Of a DNA stretch of 64,000 bases, positions 29,897-38,792 are shown in pieces. Position 1 is the stretch's first letter. Every line of letters begins with the position of its first letter. This stretch comes from Shewanella piezotolerans WP3 (GTDB lineage: Bacteria > Pseudomonadota > Gammaproteobacteria > Enterobacterales > Shewanellaceae). Below the pieces are notes generated by a model. It worked only from the letters and a program-made list of their open reading frames with translations, ran no database searches and was not told the DNA's origin. Where the stretch lies: positions 2,709,501 to 2,773,500 of the forward strand of contig NC_011566.1 of the NCBI RefSeq assembly GCF_000014885.1, written 5' to 3'. The position numbers and the translations under genes are program-made.

Positions 29897-31540
29897 CTAA
29901 CCAACTAAAGCTTGCTCAACTATCTGCTGTGCTTCAGCTAATATAAGCTGCAAATGCTCTTCACTAACAAAGCTTTCTCCGTAAAGTTTAAATAGCGCCT
30001 CAGTACCTGAAGGGCGAGCAGCAAACCAACCGTTACGAGTAGAGATTTTGATCCCCCCAATTGCTGCGTTATTACCTGGCGCATGGGTGAGCCTTTGGGT
30101 AATAACATCGCCTGCAAGTGATGTCGCGGATATCGACTCTACAGTGATCTGACTCAGTTTAGCCTTGTTCTCTAAACTAATTGGGCTATCAATCCTCTGG
30201 TAATAACTTTGACCAAATTCGCCCTCAAGTTCAAGGTAACGTTGCTGTGGCGTTTTACCGGTAACTGCTAATATTTCAGCTGCCAATAAACAAAGAATAA
30301 AGCCGTCTTTATCTGTACACCAAGTGCTACCATCGAGCCTTAAAAAAGCTGCACCAGCGCTCTCTTCTCCACCAAAAGCAAATGTACTATTTGCAAGACC
30401 TTCCACAAACCATTTAAAGCCAACCGGTACTTCAGACATACGCTTGTCGTGCATGTCACATACCTTATCAATCATGGCACTCGACACTAATGTTTTACCA
30501 ATTAGCATGTTGTCGTTCCAATGAGGCCTATGCGTTGCCAAGTAATCGATAGCAACAGCAAGAAAATGATTTGGATTCATTAACCCTGTGCCAGGGCAAA
30601 CAATACCATGGCGATCGTAATCAGGATCATTGCCAAAACAGAGATCATAATTGTCTTTGTGCGCTAGTAAGCCGGCCATAGCGTATGGAGATGAACAGTC
30701 CATGCGGATTTTGCCATCTTTGTCCAGCGGCATAAAACTGAAACTTGGATCAATTTTATTGTTAACAATTGATATGTCTAAGCCATATTGCTTAGCGATA
30801 GGTAGCCAATAGTCAATACCTGAACCACCAAGTGGGTCAACGCCTATACGTAGCTTAGCATCGGCAATCGCAGACAAGTTTATAACGTTAGCCAGATCGT
30901 CGACATAAGGCGTAATAAAATCTTCTTGAATAACAAATTCAGACTGCAGCGCTCGGCTATAATCGCAGTGTTGAACGCCCTCTAAACTATTAGCTAAGTA
31001 TTCGTTGGCTCTATGTTGGATCCAATGGGTAATATCTCCCTCGGCGGGTCCACCATGGGGAGGATTGTACTTAATACCGCCATCTTGAGGTGGATTATGC
31101 GACGGAGTCACAATCAGTCCATCGACTAAATCGTTATTATTATTTTTATTCGCGCAAACGATGGCATGGGATACAACAGGCGTTGGGGTAAAACCATCAT
31201 TTTGATGTACAGCGACGGTAACCTTATTTGCCACTAATACTTCAATAACAGATATCGCTGCTGGTTGAGATAAAGCGTGGGTATCTATACCTAAAATAAG
31301 TTTGCCGCTAATTCCAGCTTGAAGGCGGTAATCTGCCACAGCCTGAGCAATAGCGAGAAGGTGCGCCTCATTAAAACTGCGTTTAATCGCACTACCACGA
31401 TGTCCTGAAGTGCCAAAGGTCACTTGCTCAGTCACCTCAGCTACATTTGGGCTTAAACGATAATATAAGCTTATTAATTTCGAAGTGTTGACCAAATCCT
31501 TTTGCTCAGCAATCTGCCCTGCTCTTTCATGTATAGCCAA
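29897..31540 (-). CDS. pgm: Phosphoglucomutase (alpha-D-glucose phosphate specific)
   Basis: 547 residues, full length. Phosphoserine loop VTPSHNPPQDGG (S147), metal-binding loop DPDYDRHGI, sugar-binding GEESAGAAF, and phosphate-binding RPSGTEALFK near the C-terminus. Interconverts glucose 1- and 6-phosphate. Follows seqA by 35 bases, the conserved seqA-pgm operon. Confidence 0.96.
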   Translation of the reverse strand: MAIHERAGQIAEQKDLVNTSKLISLYYRLSPNVAEVTEQVTFGTSGHRGSAIKRSFNEAHLLAIAQAVADYRLQAGISGKLILGIDTHALSQPAAISVIEVLVANKVTVAVHQNDGFTPTPVVSHAIVCANKNNNNDLVDGLIVTPSHNPPQDGGIKYNPPHGGPAEGDITHWIQHRANEYLANSLEGVQHCDYSRALQSEFVIQEDFITPYVDDLANVINLSAIADAKLRIGVDPLGGSGIDYWLPIAKQYGLDISIVNNKIDPSFSFMPLDKDGKIRMDCSSPYAMAGLLAHKDNYDLCFGNDPDYDRHGIVCPGTGLMNPNHFLAVAIDYLATHRPHWNDNMLIGKTLVSSAMIDKVCDMHDKRMSEVPVGFKWFVEGLANSTFAFGGEESAGAAFLRLDGSTWCTDKDGFILCLLAAEILAVTGKTPQQRYLELEGEFGQSYYQRIDSPISLENKAKLSQITVESISATSLAGDVITQRLTHAPGNNAAIGGIKISTRNGWFAARPSGTEALFKLYGESFVSEEHLQLILAEAQQIVEQALVG

Positions 31541-31575
31541 AAACTAGCTCCTTTAGTTACTGTTATATTTTGAAA

Positions 31576-32133
31576 TTAAATCTTACTGGTAATAGCAGCA
31601 ACTTGCTCTTCATCAGTACCAAATTGCATTAATACTTCTGACAAGATAGTGCGTTTTTTAGCGGTATTATTGTTGGTCGTCACCCAAAATCCACTCTTAC
31701 CAATCTCTTTTGGATTAGCCGACTTACTGGCCTTTAGTAATGCATCCTTTGAGGTGGCAAAGTACAATCGGTCTCGTCCTTGGATCTGCAGCACTTGCTG
31801 AAATTGACTGTTAGACGATTGGTAAACCGTGTCGAGTATAAATAAAAAACGTCCTACAGCGCCCTTTTGAGCCGCAAGCAGATCTGCATCTATAAGCCCA
31901 ATGAAGTCTGATGTTGGCTTTATTTGCTCTACTTTAGGTTCTACGACAGCTTCTACCACGTCCTTGTTGACTTCCAAGCTTGGATGACTGATGGTTTCAG
32001 GCTCTGTTTGTGCAATTGAATCAACGCGCAGCCCTAGTATTCGACGTAAAATATCTGAAGCACTCTCGCCAATATGTTCAGTCTTACTGGCAATGTGACG
32101 GTAAAGTTCTTCATCAACCTCGATATATTTCAT
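31576..32133 (-). CDS. seqA: Negative modulator of replication initiation SeqA
   Basis: 185 residues (E. coli 181). N-terminal oligomerisation domain MKYIEVDEELYRHIASKT...SASDILRRILGL; variable linker about residues 45-75; C-terminal DNA-binding domain with IGLIDADLL, FLFILDTVYQ and SGFWVTTNNNTAKKRTIL, which reads hemimethylated GATC. Sequesters oriC and organises new DNA. Divergent from ybfF with pgm downstream, as in E. coli. Confidence 0.96.
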   Translation of the reverse strand: MKYIEVDEELYRHIASKTEHIGESASDILRRILGLRVDSIAQTEPETISHPSLEVNKDVVEAVVEPKVEQIKPTSDFIGLIDADLLAAQKGAVGRFLFILDTVYQSSNSQFQQVLQIQGRDRLYFATSKDALLKASKSANPKEIGKSGFWVTTNNNTAKKRTILSEVLMQFGTDEEQVAAITSKI

Positions 32134-32401
32134 AACGTTTATCTTCCTTACGTAGAAAACTGGTTTCGGTGTTATTAATGACTATATTACAGCCCCGAAT
32201 TATCCCCTCAGTGTAACGAGGTTTAGAGCCTTGATAAAGCACCAATAATTGAAAACTGCGATCCGCATAAGAAAGAGTGACGGTTAACCCTATTAGGCGC
32301 TTAATAATGCACCAAAGAGATGACAATTTTGTGACCTGACTTGGATTATTTTATGGATACAGGCACAATCTGCACCAATTGATCTTAGCGGTAGACATAA
32401 A

Positions 32402-33160
32402 ATGCACTATACGACCAATGGCAATGGACCGGTTGTGATTCTTATCCACGGATTATTTGGAGATCTCGATAACCTTAAAGCGCTTGGTAAAAGTTTAGAA
32501 GATAGCTTTACCGTCGTGAGAGTTGATGTTGCCAACCATGGAAGTAGTAAGAAAGTCTCCTCTATGACCTACCTATCGTTGGCTGAAGATATCAAGCGGC
32601 TCATTGAAACCCTAAAAGTTAACAGTGCTATTTTAGTTGGCCACTCCATGGGCGGTAAAATAGCGATGGCGACAGCGCTATCTTACCCTGGCCTGGTTAA
32701 CAAGCTGGTGGTAGCAGATATAGCCCCCGTCTCCTATAACAGTCGCCATGATAAAGTATTTGAAGCGCTCGAAAGTATGCCGCTGAACCAAATTAAAGAC
32801 AGACGCGATGCACTCGAACATATGCGTGCGCATGATATCGATGAAGGTACCGCTCAGTTTCTTTTAAAATCGCTAGTGCGTCGTGACCAAGGTTTTAAAT
32901 GGAAGATGAATTTAACCGGCTTAAAACAAAGCTATAGCGACATAATTAGTTGGCCAACATTCACATCGCCATACCAAGGAGCTTGTCTATTTATTAGAGG
33001 CGGCGACTCAGACTATGTTACGTCGGCACACCGAAACGCTATAATTGAGCAATTCCCAACAGTTAAAGCAAAGACTATTGAGGGCACGGGCCATTGGTTA
33101 CATGCTCAAAAAGCCAGCATTTTTAACCGTATGGTTAAAGATTTCATTACCAATAAATGA
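32402..33160 (+). CDS. ybfF: YbfF-type alpha/beta-hydrolase (acyl-CoA esterase)
   Basis: 252 residues. Oxyanion segment IHGLFGDLDNL (15-25), nucleophile elbow GHSMGG (S82), and terminal catalytic His in EGTGHWLHAQK. YbfF proteins hydrolyse acyl-CoA and similar esters in vitro. First gene of the row ybfF, DUF2788 gene, ybfE, fldA, divergent from seqA; the conserved synteny supports the name. Confidence 0.92.
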   Translation: MHYTTNGNGPVVILIHGLFGDLDNLKALGKSLEDSFTVVRVDVANHGSSKKVSSMTYLSLAEDIKRLIETLKVNSAILVGHSMGGKIAMATALSYPGLVNKLVVADIAPVSYNSRHDKVFEALESMPLNQIKDRRDALEHMRAHDIDEGTAQFLLKSLVRRDQGFKWKMNLTGLKQSYSDIISWPTFTSPYQGACLFIRGGDSDYVTSAHRNAIIEQFPTVKAKTIEGTGHWLHAQKASIFNRMVKDFITNK

Positions 33161-33255
33161 GCTTTAAATTGGGCTATAAAGGTGTAAATCGTCTAGCCGC
33201 TTTAAAACTTATGTGGTATATTCGCGCCACTTTTTTTGGCCAGAAGGAATGGTAG

Positions 33256-33477
33256 ATGTTAATGCAATATATGGAACAGATTGAAGCTCTAGGCTTAAAC
33301 CTGTTTTTTGCAGCCATTTTCTTTTTTATTGGTATGGCCATACACGATGTACTCAAGCAGGGAAAAGTCCCTAAGTTTGGGCGATACATTGTTTGGTTAG
33401 TTTTATTTCTCGGCTGCGCCGGGTTTATAGCAAAAGGGATTATACAGATGACTTGGGAAGGCTCAGGCATCAGTTAA
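33256..33477 (+). CDS. DUF2788 small membrane protein
   Basis: 73 residues with two hydrophobic segments (about 14-31 and 44-63) joined by a basic loop KQGKVPKFGRY, the DUF2788 arrangement. AAGGA at 33244-33248 supports the ATG at 33256. Inner membrane, function unknown. The gene sits between ybfF and ybfE, 11 bases before ybfE, suggesting cotranscription. Confidence 0.85.
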   Translation: MLMQYMEQIEALGLNLFFAAIFFFIGMAIHDVLKQGKVPKFGRYIVWLVLFLGCAGFIAKGIIQMTWEGSGIS

Positions 33478-33488
33478 ATACGAACTCA

Positions 33489-33761
33489 ATGGCAAAAGAA
33501 ACATCAGATAGAACCACCATTGATCTGTTCGCAACAGAAAAACGACGTGGTCGTCCTCGCAGCAACCCACTGCCGCGGGACCAGCAATTAAAAATTAATA
33601 AAAGAAATCAGATCCAACGCGACAGAGCGAATGGATTAAAGCGAATAGAGTTAAAGGTGTCACAAGATTTGTATGACGCCTTGAATGAACAGGCAATGGC
33701 CAGTAACATCAGCCGCAGTCAGTTAATAGAATCAATACTGCAAAAGTTAGTAAGTAATTAA
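33489..33761 (+). CDS. ybfE: YbfE family ribbon-helix-helix-like protein
   Basis: 90 residues starting MAKETSDRTTIDLF at 33489; the open frame reaches 32 codons further upstream into the preceding gene and is not used. Basic segment KRRGRPRSNP (an AT-hook-like GRPR), then a C-terminal region RIELKVSQDLYDALNEQA..NISRSQLIESIL typical of CopG/ribbon-helix-helix proteins. The E. coli homologue is LexA-regulated; no clear LexA box was found here. Role unknown, probably DNA binding. Confidence 0.87.
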   Translation: MAKETSDRTTIDLFATEKRRGRPRSNPLPRDQQLKINKRNQIQRDRANGLKRIELKVSQDLYDALNEQAMASNISRSQLIESILQKLVSN

Positions 33762-33814
33762 AGGCTTTTGCAGCATAAATACCTTAAAGTGAACTAGATA
33801 TTAAAGGAACAACA

Positions 33815-34342
33815 ATGGCTACAGTAGGTCTTTTTTTCGGGTCTGACACAGGCAACACCGAAGCCGTCGCCAAAATGATCCAGAAAAAACTGGGTAAAAA
33901 AATGGTTGAGGTGAAAGATATCGCCAAAAGTACCAAAGAACAGATAGCAGATTATGATCTGCTTCTTTTCGGGATCCCAACATGGTATTACGGTGAAGCA
34001 CAGTGTGATTGGGACGATTTTTTCCCAGAACTTGAGCAAGTTAACTTTGAAGATAAGTTAGTCGCTATTTTCGGTTGTGGCGATCAAGAAGATTATGCTG
34101 AATACTTCCTTGATGCGATGGGCATGGTTAATGAGATTGTTGAAGGTCGTGGCGGTATCGTTATCGGTCACTGGCCAACAGAAGGCTACGATTTTGAAGC
34201 ATCTAAAGGATTAGTCGATGACAAACATTTTGTCGGACTAGGCATTGACGAAGACCGTCAACCAGAGCTAACTGAAGAGCGTGTTGATGCTTGGGTCAAG
34301 CAGATCTACGAAGAGATGTGCTTAGCTGAATTAGAAGATTAA
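33815..34342 (+). CDS. fldA: Flavodoxin
   Basis: 175 residues. FMN phosphate loop GSDTGNTEAVAK at the N-terminus, the Trp-containing isoalloxazine loop PTWYYGEAQCDWDDF and the Tyr loop GCGDQEDYAEYF. Long-chain flavodoxin, low-potential electron carrier for biosynthetic and anaerobic enzymes. Ends at a terminator. In E. coli fur follows; here earP-efp follows instead. Confidence 0.96.
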   Translation: MATVGLFFGSDTGNTEAVAKMIQKKLGKKMVEVKDIAKSTKEQIADYDLLLFGIPTWYYGEAQCDWDDFFPELEQVNFEDKLVAIFGCGDQEDYAEYFLDAMGMVNEIVEGRGGIVIGHWPTEGYDFEASKGLVDDKHFVGLGIDEDRQPELTEERVDAWVKQIYEEMCLAELED

Positions 34343-34371
34343 CAGTCCATTAGTATGACTAAACTTTAAAA

Positions 34372-34396
34372 AAAACGGCATTTATGCCGTTTTTTG
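34372..34396 (+). terminator. Terminator of fldA
   Basis: ACGGCA (34375-34380) and TGCCGT (34385-34390) pair around TTTA with T run after. Confidence 0.88.
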
Positions 34397-34440
34397 TGTT
34401 TGCGGTATTCTTAAAATTACTTTTTAGGTAGCAAGTAGTA

Positions 34441-35646
34441 ATGACGAGTAGGGTAAAAACAGCAATGCCTTTGGCAAACTGGGATATCTTTTGTGCCGTT
34501 GTCGATAACTATGGCGATATCGGTGTCACTTGGCGTTTGGCCAAGCAACTTACAAATGAATACCCAATAAGCGTCACTCTCTGGGTTGACGACTTAACGA
34601 GTTTCTCCCATATCCTCCCTTCTCTCGATCCAGAGCTTACCAGCCAAGTTCACTATGGTGTGAAAATAAACCTCTGGAGTCACCCTTTACCAGTCAGTTT
34701 TAACTGCCCCGATGTCATCATTGAAGCATTTGCCTGTAATTTACCTGACGATGTTGTGCAAATCATGTATGACCAGCATCAAGCGTTTAAGAAAAATCTA
34801 AGCAACATTAAAGCACCAGTTTGGTTAAATCTTGAGTACCTCAGTGCTGAATCTTGGGTTGAGGGGTGTCATGGGCTACCGTCTATGCAAAATAACGGTT
34901 TGAAAAAGCACTTCTATTTCCCTGGATTTACCGAAAAGACTGGCGGCTTAATTTGTGAAAAAGGCACTCTTGATAGACGAAAAGTATGGCAAAGTCATCT
35001 ACATTACCGCATGCAGTTATTTGACAAACTAGGCCTTAAAGATATTGCAAGTAGTGATACCGTCATCAGTGTTTTTAGCTATGAAACTCCAGCATTGCTA
35101 GCTCTATGCAATCTATGGATACAGAGTAAAAAGCCAATTCACGCTCTGATACCAAAAGGGCGCAGCTTAAATTGTTTACAGCCCTTGTTGCCCTGCTCTA
35201 TCGAAGAGCTTAAACCCGGACAACAGATAAAACATGGAGAGCTAACCCTGCATATTTTACCAATGACTGACCAGCAAGGTTTTGACGAGCTGTTGTGGAG
35301 CTGTGATTTTAATATTGTACGTGGTGAAGACTCTTTTTTACGCGCCCAGTGGGCGGCTAAACCTTTTATTTGGCATATCTATCCTCAAGAAGATGATTAT
35401 CACCTGATTAAATTAGATGCGTTTCTCAATTTGTACTGCAGTGATTTGTCCGAAAATACTGCCCATTTTTATCAAAAATTAAATATCTCGTTTAATACAG
35501 GTAACCAAGAAGATACGCATAAAGCATGGGAAAGTTTGACTTGTAACATGCCCGAACTCAATAAAAACGCCAAACAATGGCCAATTAACACATTAAATGA
35601 TACAGATCTTGCTTCTCGACTAGTTCAATTCGTCAAAAATAGCTAA
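34441..35646 (+). CDS. earP: EF-P arginine rhamnosyltransferase EarP
   Basis: 401 residues; an ATG eight codons in is an alternative start. N-terminal WDIFCAVVDNYGDIGVTWRLAKQL is the EarP signature including the catalytic Asp residues, and FNIVRGEDSFLRAQWAAKPFIWHIYPQEDDYH is the nucleotide-sugar site (dTDP-rhamnose). It N-glycosylates Arg32 of elongation factor P. The efp gene lies 45 bases downstream, and its product has Arg32, so enzyme and substrate are encoded together. Confidence 0.96.
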   Translation: MTSRVKTAMPLANWDIFCAVVDNYGDIGVTWRLAKQLTNEYPISVTLWVDDLTSFSHILPSLDPELTSQVHYGVKINLWSHPLPVSFNCPDVIIEAFACNLPDDVVQIMYDQHQAFKKNLSNIKAPVWLNLEYLSAESWVEGCHGLPSMQNNGLKKHFYFPGFTEKTGGLICEKGTLDRRKVWQSHLHYRMQLFDKLGLKDIASSDTVISVFSYETPALLALCNLWIQSKKPIHALIPKGRSLNCLQPLLPCSIEELKPGQQIKHGELTLHILPMTDQQGFDELLWSCDFNIVRGEDSFLRAQWAAKPFIWHIYPQEDDYHLIKLDAFLNLYCSDLSENTAHFYQKLNISFNTGNQEDTHKAWESLTCNMPELNKNAKQWPINTLNDTDLASRLVQFVKNS

Positions 35647-35691
35647 GATACTGCGTTGAAATAGAAAAAACCTAAAATAGGAAATTGTGTA

Positions 35692-36252
35692 ATGAAAACT
35701 GCTCATGAAGTCCGTCCTGGTAACGTGATCATGTTAGATGGCAACCCATGGGTTGTGCTAAAAACTGAAACAAGTCGCTCAGGCCGTAACGCTGCAGTGG
35801 TAAAGTTAAAGCTAAAGAACGTATTGCTTGACTCTACAACTGAAACATCATTCAAGGGTGAAGATAAGCTAGACGTTATTGTTCTAGATCGCCTTGATTG
35901 TACATATTCATACTTTGCTGATCCTATGTACGTATTTATGGACGAAGAATTCAATCAGTATGATGTTGAAGCTGAAAACTTGGGTGATGCAGCAGCTTAC
36001 ATTACTGATGGAATGGAAGATGTTTGCCAAGTGACTTTCTACGAAGAGAAAGCGATTTCTGTAGAACTCCCAATTATCGTTACCCGTGAAGTGACCTACA
36101 CTGAGCCTTCAGCACGTGGTGATACTTCAGGTAAAGTAATGAAGCCTGCGACTATTGCTGGCGGTAGCACATTAAGTGTTGCAGATTTCGTTAAAACTGG
36201 CGATATGATCGAAATCGACACTCGCACAAACGAATTTAAGAAACGCGTTTAA
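35692..36252 (+). CDS. efp: Elongation factor P, Arg32 type
   Basis: 186 residues. Three beta-barrel domains; KOW-like N-domain with the modification loop SRSGRNAA where R32 sits at the tip, and C-terminal SNG-type [14 protein letters not shown]. Relieves ribosome stalling at polyproline. Arginine rather than lysine at position 32 means it depends on EarP rhamnosylation, not on EpmA/EpmB lysylation. Confidence 0.97.
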   Translation: MKTAHEVRPGNVIMLDGNPWVVLKTETSRSGRNAAVVKLKLKNVLLDSTTETSFKGEDKLDVIVLDRLDCTYSYFADPMYVFMDEEFNQYDVEAENLGDAAAYITDGMEDVCQVTFYEEKAISVELPIIVTREVTYTEPSARGDTSGKVMKPATIAGGSTLSVADFVKTGDMIEIDTRTNEFKKRV

Positions 36253-36270
36253 GCTTAAACGCTTTTCATC

Positions 36271-36298
36271 TAAGCCAACCGCTCGGTTGGCTTTTTAT
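36271..36298 (+). terminator. Terminator of efp
   Basis: AGCCAACC (36273-36280) and GGTTGGCT (36285-36292) pair around GCTC, followed by TTTTT. Confidence 0.92.
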
Positions 36299-36359
36299 TA
36301 TCTACATTACGCTCTATACAGGGGTAAATTGTTCTCACTTACTATTTTGTGAGGTCTTA

Positions 36360-36623
36360 TACCAATTGCATTAAGTATTTGACCAGTTCAGAGCCCCTCA
36401 GCCTTTTCAATTCAAAGCGCATTGGTAAAGAAATGGTTATTCCCTTTTAAGCCAATGCAAAGCAGAAGTGGAAAGACTGAGGGGCTCACGTAGTGCGGGT
36501 TTCAAAACGCTGTATGCTTCGCTATGGGATTTGGATATAGAATAACTATTAGCTCAAATTCCACTACTTGCCTACAGCGCTTTGAATTCCCGCTGAATGG
36601 TCAAACTTTTAATGCAATTGGTA
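36360..36623. mobile_element. MITE-like element, subfamily 1 (copy B)
   Basis: 264 bases, inverted relative to copy A (29561-29825) and alike in roughly nine of ten positions by eye. Ends TACCAATTGCATTAA and its complement; TTA on both flanks (36357-36359, 36624-36626). Internally GAGCCCCTCAG (36391-36401) is perfectly complementary to 36477-36487, and CATTGG (36420-36425) to CCAATG (36452-36457), so the element can form a long nested hairpin. Lies after the efp terminator. The rest of the 605-base gap, to the alaA start at 36858, shows nothing recognisable. Confidence 0.85.
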
Positions 36624-36857
36624 TTACCGCTAGTTAAGATAACAGGCGTACTGCCCCCAAGGTAGTGCATACCACCAAATCGGCGACCACCTTACAGCAC
36701 AAACCACCACATTAAACTCACATACTCATTTATGGCGGAATAATTACCTAATAACCGCCTTATTTAATACTATCTTTGTAGGGGCATTTTAGTTATTGTT
36801 CATTCCATAATGTCCTTGAGGCAATAGACTCATTTTAAAAGCATTTTCGAGGTATAG

Positions 36858-38072
36858 ATGCGCCCCATTATCAAATCCACTAAATTGGACTCAGTCTGCT
36901 ACGATATCCGTGGCCCAGTGCATAAAGAAGCGAGAAGATTAGAGGATGAAGGTCACCGGATCTTAAAACTCAATATCGGTAACCCTGCCCCCTTCGGATT
37001 TGAAGCGCCTGAAGAGATCGTTCGCGATGTTATTTTAAACCTGCCGAGTGCTCAGGGATATTGTGAATCCAAAGGTCTTTTTTCAGCCAGAAAGGCGATC
37101 GTTCAGCATTATCAATCCCAAGGGATTTTCGGCGTCGATATCGAAGATATCTATATCGGTAACGGTGTATCTGAACTAATAGTAATGGCAATGCAAGGCC
37201 TACTTAACAGTGATGATGAAGTGCTTATCCCCTCGCCTGATTACCCACTATGGACTGCAGCCGTGCACCTGTCAGGTGGTAAAGCACAACATTATCGCTG
37301 TGATGAAGAATCAGATTGGTTTCCAGATATTGATGACATAAAAAGTAAAATTACCCCACGTACTCGCGGTATTGTATTGATAAATCCAAACAATCCAACC
37401 GGAGCCGTTTATTCAAAAGAGCTGATTCTAGAAGTTATCGAGTTGTGCAGGCAAAACGACATGATTTTATTTAGTGATGAGATCTACGATAAAATCTTAT
37501 ACGACGACGCGGAGCATATTCCGTCGGCAAGTCTTTCGACTGACATTTTGACAGTCACTTTTAATGGTCTATCGAAAGTATACCGGGCTGCGGGCTTTCG
37601 TGTCGGTTGGATGATGCTTACTGGTAATTTAAAGTCAGCAAAAAGCTATATCGAAGGCTTAGACATGTTGGCATCGATGCGTTTGTGCGCCAACGTACCG
37701 AATCAACATGCCATACAAACTGCACTCGGTGGCTATCAAAGTATAAAAGAGCTAGTGCAACCTGGAGGACGCCTACGCGTACAGCGAGATACGTGTGTTG
37801 AGATGCTAAATCAGATCCCTGGGATCAGTGTCGTTAAACCAAAAGGCGCCCTCTATGCTTTCGCAAAACTCGATCAGAAAAAATTCAATTTACGCGATGA
37901 CGAGCGGCTAGTGCTTGATCTGCTAAAAGAGAAAAAGATTCTTTTGGTTCAAGGTACTGCGTTTAACTGGCCAGAGCCTGATCATTTACGAGTAGTCTTT
38001 TTACCTTATAAAGATGAGTTAACCAAAGCACTGGGTGAATTTGGTGAGTTCCTTGATGGCTACAAGCAGTAA
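36858..38072 (+). CDS. alaA: Glutamate-pyruvate (alanine) transaminase
   Basis: 404 residues, class I/II aminotransferase. NPNNPTGAVYS, the PLP lysine in FNGLSKVYRAAGFRVGW and the C-terminal arginine in PDHLRVVFLP are visible. Makes alanine from pyruvate and glutamate. The following gene is yfbR, as in E. coli (yfbQ-yfbR), which supports AlaA rather than another AT-I family member. Confidence 0.93.
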   Translation: MRPIIKSTKLDSVCYDIRGPVHKEARRLEDEGHRILKLNIGNPAPFGFEAPEEIVRDVILNLPSAQGYCESKGLFSARKAIVQHYQSQGIFGVDIEDIYIGNGVSELIVMAMQGLLNSDDEVLIPSPDYPLWTAAVHLSGGKAQHYRCDEESDWFPDIDDIKSKITPRTRGIVLINPNNPTGAVYSKELILEVIELCRQNDMILFSDEIYDKILYDDAEHIPSASLSTDILTVTFNGLSKVYRAAGFRVGWMMLTGNLKSAKSYIEGLDMLASMRLCANVPNQHAIQTALGGYQSIKELVQPGGRLRVQRDTCVEMLNQIPGISVVKPKGALYAFAKLDQKKFNLRDDERLVLDLLKEKKILLVQGTAFNWPEPDHLRVVFLPYKDELTKALGEFGEFLDGYKQ

Positions 38073-38106
38073 AATATCTGCTTCTATAGTGGTGTATTCT
38101 TTTATT

Positions 38107-38134
38107 GAAAAACGACCCTAGGGTCGTTTTTTAT
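38107..38134 (+). terminator. Terminator of alaA
   Basis: An AACGACCC...GGGTCGTT palindrome around TA (38110-38128) is followed by six T. Confidence 0.85.
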
Positions 38135-38185
38135 TGAAGCGATTATGCTAACCTCAATAGGTTCTCACATGATGTAAGGAAACGA

Positions 38186-38773
38186 ATGAGCCATTTATTT
38201 GCCCACTTAGCTAGAATGAAATTAATTCAACGCTGGCCACTTATGTACAACGTAAGAACTGAAAACGTGCAAGAACATTCCCTTCAAGTTGCTATGGTAG
38301 CCCATTCACTTGCCATTATTAGCAACAAAAAATTTGATGGCAACTATGACCCCAACCAAGCAGCTACGATAGCTATCTTTCATGATGCTAGCGAGATCCT
38401 TACCGGCGACCTTCCAACACCAGTAAAATACTTCAACAAAGAGATCGAAGCTGAATACAAAAAAATCGAGGCCATTGCTGAGCACCGTTTACTAGAAATG
38501 GTGCCTGAAGAATTTAAAGAAGACTATCAGGCCCTGTTAACCAGTGAATATGCAGACAGCCAATATAAAACACTAGTAAAGTCAGCTGATACACTTTGTG
38601 CTTACCTAAAGTGCCTAGAAGAGCGTCGGGCTGGAAATACTGAATTTAATACTGCGCAGAAGCGATTAGAGCAGAGTCTTAAAAACGATCCTAATCCAGC
38701 GGTAAACTATTTCACTGAATGTTTCATCCCAAGCTTCACTCTTGATTTGGATGATATCAATAAGTTGCTATAA
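38186..38773 (+). CDS. yfbR: 5'-deoxynucleotidase YfbR
   Basis: 195 residues, HD-domain phosphohydrolase. [16 protein letters not shown] supplies the first His, [19 protein letters not shown] the HD pair and flanking catalytic residues. Hydrolyses dNMPs to nucleosides. The dGTPase-like gene starts 20 bases on, giving a small dNTP-pool operon. Confidence 0.94.
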   Translation: MSHLFAHLARMKLIQRWPLMYNVRTENVQEHSLQVAMVAHSLAIISNKKFDGNYDPNQAATIAIFHDASEILTGDLPTPVKYFNKEIEAEYKKIEAIAEHRLLEMVPEEFKEDYQALLTSEYADSQYKTLVKSADTLCAYLKCLEERRAGNTEFNTAQKRLEQSLKNDPNPAVNYFTECFIPSFTLDLDDINKLL

Positions 38774-38792
38774 GTTGATAGAAGGAAGGCGC

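Noticed and set aside
33161..33488. LexA box controlling ybfE
   Set aside because: The E. coli homologue is LexA-regulated, but no CTG-N10-CAG site was found in the upstream region.
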